From: Zhongshania aliphaticivorans | GTDB taxonomy: Bacteria; Pseudomonadota; Gammaproteobacteria; Pseudomonadales; Spongiibacteraceae | DNA: 64,000 nt | Assembly: GCF_001586255.1 (NCBI RefSeq) | Contig: NZ_CP014544.1 | Coordinates: 248,001-312,000 of the forward strand | Direction of reading: 5' to 3' | Shown here: piece by piece, positions 57,355-64,000 of the stretch | Layout: each line of letters starts with the position of its first letter | How positions within the stretch are numbered: position 1 is the stretch's first letter | Translations under genes and position numbers: made by a program | Notes under the pieces: generated by a model | The model's input: the letters and a program-made list of their open reading frames with translations, nothing else | Databases searched by the model: none | Told to the model about the DNA's origin: nothing

Positions 57355-60300
57355 ATGGCTGCCAAGCAAATAGGGTTTATCGCTGAAATCGTCGGTTCTG
57401 CAACCGTTCGCAGTGCCGACGGAATAATTCGCGTTGTTAATGTTGGAGATAGCCTTCATGAAGGTGATTTGCTAACAACGGGACTTAATTCCACCGTTTC
57501 GGTGACATTCTATAATGGCAGTCAGCTTCATGTTGAGGCTAACGCCAAAATTCTTTTCGATGAAACCTCGGCCTATAACGGTGTGGGCTATGAGGATGTC
57601 GACGTAGATCAAATTGCCGCCTTACAGCAGGCAATTCTGGGCGGCCTTGATTTATCTGAGTTAGACCCGACGGCAGCGGGTATTAGGGACACAGGGTTTG
57701 GCGACGGACTTGCAGCTTCGTCTGAATTTTTTCGCGAAGGCCGTGAAGGGGCTGTTGATACCAGGTTGACGCCTATTACTGGCGGTGACGACACAGACGA
57801 GCTTGATTTTGATTCGCTGAGTGGGCCGCGTTATGGCTCACAGCCAGACCAAGCTAAAACAAGTATTAGCCTTGATGAAGTTGCGTTGGACGGCGTGGTT
57901 AACTCGGTTGAATTGGCTAGTGCGCTTGTTGTTAGTGGTTCTATTTCAGGTGACCTCGCGGCAGACAGCAGCATCACTATTACTATTGGTGACAAGGATT
58001 ATGACGCGACCATCAATGCTGACGGCACTCGCTTTAGCGTCACTGTTCCCGCCGCGGATGTAAGTCTACTCACCGGTGGTACTGTAACTGCAACGCTTAC
58101 AGGCACCGATAATGCCGGTAATAGTGTGGTACTGGATACCAGCCTACCATTCACGGTAGATACGAGCAGTTCAGCGTCTATCACCGTCAATAACATCACC
58201 GCCGATGACATCGTTAACGCTGCGGAAGCGGGAGGCACAGTCAATGTGACCGGGTCGGTTGGCGGTGACGCCGCCGTTGGCGACATCGTTAGCTTCACCA
58301 TTAATGGCACTGATTACAGCGGCACCGTGCAAGCCGACAATACCTTTAGCGTAGCGGTGGCGGGAGCTGATTTGGCCGCCGACACCTCCTTCGACGTGAC
58401 GGTTGCCGGTACAGATAACGCGGGCAATCCGTTTGCGGCAACGACCACGCCTACCTATACAGTTGATACAACAGCGGCAGCGACAATTGCCGTCGATAGC
58501 ATTACCGCCGATGACGTTGTGAATGCGGTTGAGGCTGGCGGCACAATTAACGTAACTGGTTCGGTTGGCGGTGATGCAGCCATTGGGGACACGGTTAGCT
58601 TTACCATCAATGGCACCGACTACAGTGGCACCGTGCAAGCCGGTAATACCTTTAGTATTGCGGTGGCGGGAGCTGATTTGGCCGCCGATACCTCTTTCGA
58701 TGCGACGGTTGCTGGTACAGATAACGCGGGTAATCCATTCACTGCAACGACCACGTCTACCTATACAGTTGATACAACAGCGACAGCGAGTGTGGCTGTC
58801 GACAGCATCACTGCCGATGACATCGTTAACGCTGCAGAAGCTGGCGGTACGGTCAATGTGACCGGGACGGTTGGCGGTGACGCCGCCGTTGGCGACACGG
58901 TTAGCTTTACCATCAATGGAACTGATTACAGCGGCACCGTGCAAGCCGGTAATACCTTTAGTATTGCGGTGGCGGGAGCTGATTTGGCCGCCGATACCTC
59001 CTTCGACGTGACGGTTGCCGGTACAGATAATGCGGGCAATCCGTTTGCGGCAACGACCACATCTACCTATACGGTTGATACAACAGCGGCAGCGAGTGTG
59101 GCTGTCGACAGCATCACTGCCGATGACATCGTTAACGCTGCGGAAGCGGGAGAAACTATCAGTGTGACCGGTTCGGTTGGCGGTGACGCCGCCGTTGGCG
59201 ACACGGTTAGCTTTACCATTAATGGCACCGACTACAGCGGCACCGTGCAAGCGAACAATACCTTTAGTATTGCGGTAGCTGGGTCTGATCTCGCCGCTCA
59301 AACCTCCTTTGACGCGACGGTTGTAGGCACAGATAACGCGGGCAATCCGTTTACGGCAACCACGACGTCAACCCACACGGTTGATACCTCTGCCGCGGCA
59401 ACAATCACCGTCAACGACATCACCCCTGATGACATCGTAAACGCGGCTGAAGCCGGAAGTACGATTGATGTAACTGGTTCGGTTGGCGGTGACGCCGCCG
59501 TTGGCGACATGGTTAGCTTCACCATTAACGGCACGCAATACAGCGGTACTGTCTTGGCGGGCAACACCTACAGCATCGCCGTTGACGGAGCAGACTTAGC
59601 AGCCGATACCAGCTTTGATGCTACGGTTGCGGGTACAGACGCAGCGGGTAATCCTTTCGCAGCGACAACTACATCGATTCACACAGTTGATACTGCAGCG
59701 GCAGCGTCGATTACTGTCGACAGCATCACTGCCGATGACGTGGTTAACGCCGCGGAAGCGGGAGGCATTATCAATGTGACCGGGTCGGTTGGCGGCGATG
59801 CAGCCATTGGCGACACGGTTAGCTTTACTATTAATGGCACGGAATATAGCGGCACGGTTCAGGTAGGAAACACCTTTAGCATTGCGGTGGCGGGATCGGA
59901 TTTGGTCGCCGACACGTCTTTCGATGTGACGGTGACGGGCACCGATAGCGTCGGTAATCTATTTACCGCAAGCACCACATCGACTCACGCAGTTGATAGC
60001 TCTGCGGCAGCAACAATTGCCGTCGACAGCATCACTGCCGATGACATCGTTAACGCTGCGGAAGCGGGAGGCACTATCAATGTGACCGGTTCGGTTGGTG
60101 GCGATGCAGCAGTTGGTGATACGGTCAGCTTTAGCATTAATGGCACGGACTACAGCGGCACCGTGCAAGCCGGTAATACCTTTAGCATTGCGGTGGCGGG
60201 AGCTGATTTGGCCGCCGACACCTCCTTCGACGTGACGGTTGCCGGTACAGATAACGCGGGGAATCCGTTTACGGCGACAACAACGTCAGCTCACGCTGTT

Positions 60301-63300
60301 GATAACTCTGCGGCAGCAACAATTGCCGTCGACAGCATCACTGCCGATGACGTTGTGAATGCGGTTGAGGCTGGCGGCACAATTAACGTAACTGGTTCGG
60401 TTGGTGGCGATGCAGCCATTGGCGACATAGTTAGTTTTACCATTAACGGCACTAACTATAGCGGTACAGTTCAAGCCGGCAATACCTTTAGCGTTGCGGT
60501 TGCTGGCGCTGATTTAGCGGCAGGTACGTCTTTCGACGCCACAGTCGTGGGTGCGGATAATGCCGGTAATCCGTTTACGGCAACAACAACCTCTTCCCAT
60601 CTTGTTGATACCACTGCAGCGGCGACCATCACCATTGATGATATTACGACTGATGACGTGGTTAACGCCGCGGAATCTGGCGCAACGATTAACGTTACGG
60701 GTAGCGTCGGCGGCGATGCGGCGGTTGGCGATACAGTTAGCTTTACCATCAATGGCACCGTTTACACTGGTACTGTTCAGGCGGGTAATACCTATAGCGT
60801 TGCGGTGGCAGGATCGGATTTGGCCGCCGACACGTCTTTCGACGTGACGGTGACGGGCACCGACAGCGCCGGCAATCCGTTTACCGCAAGCACCACATCG
60901 ACTCACGCAGTTGATACCTCTGCGGCAGCAACAATTGCCGTCGATAGCATTACCGCCGATGACGTAGTGAATGCGGCTGAGGCTGGCGGAACAATTGACG
61001 TCACTGGTGTGGTTACTGGCGACGCAGCAGCTGGCGATACCGTTAGCGTTACGATTAATGGCAACACCTACAGCGGCACCGTTCAGGCTGATAATAGCTT
61101 TACGATTGCCGTTGCTGGCGCAGATTTAGCAGCCGACACGAGCCTCGAGGCTACGGTGACTGGCACCGACGATGCGGGCAATTTCTTCACTGCGACGACC
61201 ACTTCAACTCACACAGTAGATACGGCCAGTACTGCGAGTATCAGCGTCGATGACATTACCGCCGATGATGTAGTTAACGCCGCAGAAGCTGGCGCAACAA
61301 TTAACATCACGGGTAGCGTCGGCGGCGACGCCACTGTTGGCGATACCGTTAGCTTTACCGTTAATGGCACTAACTACAGCGGGACTGTGCAGGCGGGGAA
61401 TACCTACAGTATTGCGGTGTCGGGAGCCGACTTAGCTGCTGACAATAGCTTTGATGTCACCGTGACGGGCAGCGATAGCGCCGGCAATCCATTTACTGGG
61501 ATTACTACTTCTAGCCACGCGGTAGACACGACGGCTGCGGCGACAATATCCGTGGACAGCATCACCGCCGATGATGTCATTAACGCTGCTGAAGCTGGTG
61601 CAACGATCAATATTACCGGTTCTGTTAGCGGCGATGCCGCGCCAGGCGACGCAGTTAGTTTCACTATCAATGGCGCTGATTACAGTGGCACGGTACTAGC
61701 GGATAATAGCTTTAGCATTGCGGTGTCGGGCGCTGATTTGGCTACAGATACCAGTTTCGATGTCACCGTTGCAGGCACAGATGGCGCGGGTAATTCCTTC
61801 ACTGCCAGCACGACCTCAACACACAGCGTCGACATCACAAGCTCGGCGGCCATTGTCGTCGATAGCATCACCGCCGATGACGTAGTCAATGCGGCGGAAG
61901 CGGGCGGTATAATTAATGTCACGGGCTCGGTTAGTGGCGATGCCACCGTTGGTGATACCGTCAGTTTTACCATTAACGGCACAGATTACAGCGGTACTGT
62001 GCAAGCGGGCCGTGTCTTTAGCATTGCGGTAGCGGGCGCAGATTTAGCGGCCGATGCTAGCTTCGATGCCACGGTTGTCGGCACAGATAACGCGGGTAAT
62101 CCGTTTACGGCGACGACCACCTCAACGCATATTTCGGATGCGTCGGCAGCAGCGACAATCACTGTCGACAGCATCACCGCCGATGATGTGCTTAGCGCGG
62201 CAGAAGCGGGCGGCACAATCAATGTCACTGGTTCGGTGGGTGGCGATGCAGCGCCTGGTGATAGCGTTAGTTTCACCGTCAATGGCACGGACTACAGTGG
62301 TATTGTTCAAGCAGGCAATACCTATAGCATCGCGGTGGCGGGATCGGATCTGGCCGCCGACACCAGCTTCGATGTCTCAGTATCGGGCAGCGACGGATCG
62401 GGTAATCCCTTCACTGCCACAAGCACATCAACACACACGGTTGATGCCACTGCGACCGCAACGATTATTGTCGATAGCATCACGCCGGATGATGTTGTTA
62501 ACGCTGCGGAAGCCGGAGCCACAATTAATGTCACTGGCTCGGTCGGTGGCGATGCCACTGTTGGTGACACCGTTAGTTTTACTGTTAATGGCACGGATTA
62601 CAGTGGCACTGTCCAAGCAGGTAATACCTATAGTATCGCGGTAGCAGGTAGTGATTTGCTGGCCGATACCAGCTTTGATGCCACTGTTGTTGGCACCGAT
62701 AATGCGGGGAATCCGTTTACCGCAAACACCACCTCAACACACAGTGTGGATACCAGTTCTGCCGCAAGTGTTGCACTGGATGCGATTGCCACAGATGACA
62801 TTATTAACGCGGTCGAGGCAGGCGCAGATCTTACAATTAGCGGTACGGTTGGCGGCGACGCTGTTAGCGGCGACAGCGTCGTGGTTAGCATTGGTGGCAA
62901 TGATTATGCGGCGACCGTCAATGCAGACAACATCACTTTCAGCGTTACTGTTCCGGCTACGGATGTGGCGGCGCTAACGGCAGGTAATGTTACTGCGACC
63001 CTCACCGGCAGCGATGATGCCGGTAATCCATTTACCGCAACCAGCAGTCGGCCCTTCACGGTTGATACCGCTGCGACGGCCACGATTTCGGTTGATAATA
63101 TTACCGCCGATGACGTGGTTAGCGCGGCGGAAGCCGGTGGCACCATTAATGTGACGGGCTCGGTTGGCGGTGACGCCGCCATTGGCGACACGGTTAGTTT
63201 TACTATTAATGGCACGGATTACAGTGGCGCCGTGCAAGCGGGCAATACCTTTAGTATTGCCGTAGCTGGATCTGATCTTGCTGCCGATACCTCGTTCGAG

Positions 63301-64000
63301 GCAAGTGTTGCTGGTAGCGATGACGCCGGGAATCCGTTTACGGCGACAACAACGTCAACTCACACGGTGGATAACGTTGCCGGTGCAACAATATCTGTTG
63401 ATGACATCACTGCTGACGACGTTTTAAATGCAGCCGAAGCCGGCGCAACGATAAATGTGACGGGTACGGTCGGTGGTGACGCGGCACCAGGCGACACAGT
63501 AAGCTTTACCATCAATGGCACGCCATACAGCGGTACTGTTTTGGCGGGCAACACTTACAGCATTGCGGTGGACGGCGCCGACTTGGCCGCTGATACCAGC
63601 TTCGATGCGACCGTGACGGGCACTGACGCTGCGGGTAATCCGTTTACGGCGACGACGACTTCAACGCATACCGTCGATACGTCTGCTGCGGCAACGATCA
63701 CCGTTAATGACATCACCGCTGATGATGTCGTGAACGCTGCTGAAGCGGGAACAAGCATCAACGTCACCGGTACTGTCGGTGGCGATGCTGCGCCTGGCGA
63801 TACCGTGAGCTTCACCATTAACGGCACGCCTTACAGCGGTACTGTACTGGCGGGTAACACCTACAGCATTGCCGTTGATGGCGCCGATTTGGCTGCGGAT
63901 ACCAGCTTCGATGCCACAGTAACGGGCACTGATGCAGCGGGTAATGGCTTCACCGCAACGACCACCTCAAACTACACCGTAGACACCACTGCGGCGGCGA
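57355..64000 (+). CDS. lapA: Giant LapA-type adhesin, N-terminal part
   Basis: The open frame runs from ATG 57355 (after GAGAGG) to the window end without a stop, giving more than 2200 residues. Residues 1 to about 105 match the LapA retention module (AEIVGSATVRSADG, VGDSLHEGDLLTTG, LHVEANAKILFDE, LQQAILGGLDLSELD). TAAG at residues 106-109 is the LapG cleavage site. After an acidic linker (GGDDTDELDFDSL) the protein is a tandem array of Ig-like repeats of 102 residues. The secretion signal and any ligand-binding domains would lie beyond the window. High c-di-GMP would keep it on the surface. Confidence 0.92.
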   Translation, partial: MAAKQIGFIAEIVGSATVRSADGIIRVVNVGDSLHEGDLLTTGLNSTVSVTFYNGSQLHVEANAKILFDETSAYNGVGYEDVDVDQIAALQQAILGGLDLSELDPTAAGIRDTGFGDGLAASSEFFREGREGAVDTRLTPITGGDDTDELDFDSLSGPRYGSQPDQAKTSISLDEVALDGVVNSVELASALVVSGSISGDLAADSSITITIGDKDYDATINADGTRFSVTVPAADVSLLTGGTVTATLTGTDNAGNSVVLDTSLPFTVDTSSSASITVNNITADDIVNAAEAGGTVNVTGSVGGDAAVGDIVSFTINGTDYSGTVQADNTFSVAVAGADLAADTSFDVTVAGTDNAGNPFAATTTPTYTVDTTAAATIAVDSITADDVVNAVEAGGTINVTGSVGGDAAIGDTVSFTINGTDYSGTVQAGNTFSIAVAGADLAADTSFDATVAGTDNAGNPFTATTTSTYTVDTTATASVAVDSITADDIVNAAEAGGTVNVTGTVGGDAAVGDTVSFTINGTDYSGTVQAGNTFSIAVAGADLAADTSFDVTVAGTDNAGNPFAATTTSTYTVDTTAAASVAVDSITADDIVNAAEAGETISVTGSVGGDAAVGDTVSFTINGTDYSGTVQANNTFSIAVAGSDLAAQTSFDATVVGTDNAGNPFTATTTSTHTVDTSAAATITVNDITPDDIVNAAEAGSTIDVTGSVGGDAAVGDMVSFTINGTQYSGTVLAGNTYSIAVDGADLAADTSFDATVAGTDAAGNPFAATTTSIHTVDTAAAASITVDSITADDVVNAAEAGGIINVTGSVGGDAAIGDTVSFTINGTEYSGTVQVGNTFSIAVAGSDLVADTSFDVTVTGTDSVGNLFTASTTSTHAVDSSAAATIAVDSITADDIVNAAEAGGTINVTGSVGGDAAVGDTVSFSINGTDYSGTVQAGNTFSIAVAGADLAADTSFDVTVAGTDNAGNPFTATTTSAHAVDNSAAATIAVDSITADDVVNAVEAGGTINVTGSVGGDAAIGDIVSFTINGTNYSGTVQAGNTFSVAVAGADLAAGTSFDATVVGADNAGNPFTATTTSSHLVDTTAAATITIDDITTDDVVNAAESGATINVTGSVGGDAAVGDTVSFTINGTVYTGTVQAGNTYSVAVAGSDLAADTSFDVTVTGTDSAGNPFTASTTSTHAVDTSAAATIAVDSITADDVVNAAEAGGTIDVTGVVTGDAAAGDTVSVTINGNTYSGTVQADNSFTIAVAGADLAADTSLEATVTGTDDAGNFFTATTTSTHTVDTASTASISVDDITADDVVNAAEAGATINITGSVGGDATVGDTVSFTVNGTNYSGTVQAGNTYSIAVSGADLAADNSFDVTVTGSDSAGNPFTGITTSSHAVDTTAAATISVDSITADDVINAAEAGATINITGSVSGDAAPGDAVSFTINGADYSGTVLADNSFSIAVSGADLATDTSFDVTVAGTDGAGNSFTASTTSTHSVDITSSAAIVVDSITADDVVNAAEAGGIINVTGSVSGDATVGDTVSFTINGTDYSGTVQAGRVFSIAVAGADLAADASFDATVVGTDNAGNPFTATTTSTHISDASAAATITVDSITADDVLSAAEAGGTINVTGSVGGDAAPGDSVSFTVNGTDYSGIVQAGNTYSIAVAGSDLAADTSFDVSVSGSDGSGNPFTATSTSTHTVDATATATIIVDSITPDDVVNAAEAGATINVTGSVGGDATVGDTVSFTVNGTDYSGTVQAGNTYSIAVAGSDLLADTSFDATVVGTDNAGNPFTANTTSTHSVDTSSAASVALDAIATDDIINAVEAGADLTISGTVGGDAVSGDSVVVSIGGNDYAATVNADNITFSVTVPATDVAALTAGNVTATLTGSDDAGNPFTATSSRPFTVDTAATATISVDNITADDVVSAAEAGGTINVTGSVGGDAAIGDTVSFTINGTDYSGAVQAGNTFSIAVAGSDLAADTSFEASVAGSDDAGNPFTATTTSTHTVDNVAGATISVDDITADDVLNAAEAGATINVTGTVGGDAAPGDTVSFTINGTPYSGTVLAGNTYSIAVDGADLAADTSFDATVTGTDAAGNPFTATTTSTHTVDTSAAATITVNDITADDVVNAAEAGTSINVTGTVGGDAAPGDTVSFTINGTPYSGTVLAGNTYSIAVDGADLAADTSFDATVTGTDAAGNGFTATTTSNYTVDTTAAA
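57670..57681 (+). other. LapG cleavage site (TAAG) in the adhesin
   Basis: Codons 106-109 encode Thr-Ala-Ala-Gly in DPTAAGIRD. In Pseudomonas fluorescens LapA the protease cuts between the two alanines of TAAG at residues 108/109, so both motif and distance from the start agree. The cut here would fall between Ala107 and Ala108. Confidence 0.85.
57886..64000 (+). repeat. In-frame 306-bp tandem repeats of the adhesin
   Basis: The position of the ADD(I/V)VNAAEAG motif recurs at 58201, 58507, 58813, 59119, 59425, 59731, 60037, 60343, 60649, 60955, 61261, 61567, 61873, 62179, 62485 and 62791, all exactly 306 bp apart. It continues at 63106, 63412 and 63718. Two units (57886-58200 and 62791-63105) are 315 bp long and carry a different core (VTVPAADV, TVTATLTG type). 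Fifteen standard units lie between them. Units have the pattern of bacterial Ig-like extender domains. Confidence 0.93.

Noticed and set aside
58171-59301. A 376-residue minus-strand frame inside the adhesin gene, and many shorter ones to 63827
   Set aside because: They recur with the 306-bp period of the adhesin repeats and exist because the repeated sequence happens to lack stops in that frame. The plus frame has clear Ig-like protein character.

Overview
The window looks like a chromosomal segment of a free-living, probably marine gammaproteobacterium. The E. coli-like order epd-pgk-fba, the class 1 FBPase, RlmJ, the MvaT-like protein and a complete Lap-type adhesin system support this. 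An affiliation with the Cellvibrionales/Spongiibacteraceae is only my inference from the mix of TonB receptor, P450 and luciferase-like oxidoreductases. No tRNA, rRNA or CRISPR array was recognised.

Region 1 (1-5.6 kb) makes nucleotide sugars: the end of a UDP-glucose dehydrogenase gene, a bifunctional GDP-mannose enzyme and galE. They are separated by a repeat island and a RelBE-type toxin-antitoxin pair. Region 2 (5.6-12.3 kb) is an accessory zone. An IS481-family element sits inside a copy of a dispersed palindromic repeat, and a HepT/MntA toxin-antitoxin module is present twice, 2603 bp apart, in a sea of the same repeats. Region 3 (12.3-30 kb) mixes housekeeping genes (rnz, rlmJ, fbp, zntB-like, mgtC-like) with a catabolic-looking set: three luciferase-like oxidoreductases, a cytochrome P450, two TetR regulators, a TonB-dependent receptor and a lipoprotein lipase. 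These are again separated by repeat islands.

Region 4 (30.2-35.4 kb, minus strand) is a SAM-cycle operon: an ArsR-type regulator fused to a methyltransferase, metK, a four-helix-bundle gene flanked by inverted repeats, ahcY and metF. A 30-bp palindrome lies in front of the regulator. Region 5 (36-41.4 kb) carries central carbon genes tkt-epd-pgk-fba. Region 6 (41.6-47.7 kb) has an MvaT/H-NS-like protein, a PKD-type lipoprotein with a cysteine-rich tail, and a FIST protein paired with a hybrid histidine kinase.

Region 7 (48.2-64 kb) is a Lap-type biofilm adhesin locus read in one direction. It holds a TolC-OmpA fusion (LapE role), LapG protease, LapD c-di-GMP receptor, LapB ABC transporter, LapC adaptor, a LuxR-type regulator and the start of a giant LapA-like adhesin. 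The adhesin keeps a TAAG LapG cleavage site and then runs off the window in a tandem array of 102-residue repeats with a strict 306-bp period.

The most striking structural theme is the repeat system. REPIN-like doublets, made of two opposed hairpins whose outer stem bases vary in a compensatory way, fill almost every intergenic gap of the first 31 kb. In several islands they are built into higher-order tandem arrays with periods of about 193, 198, 167 and 200-220 bp.
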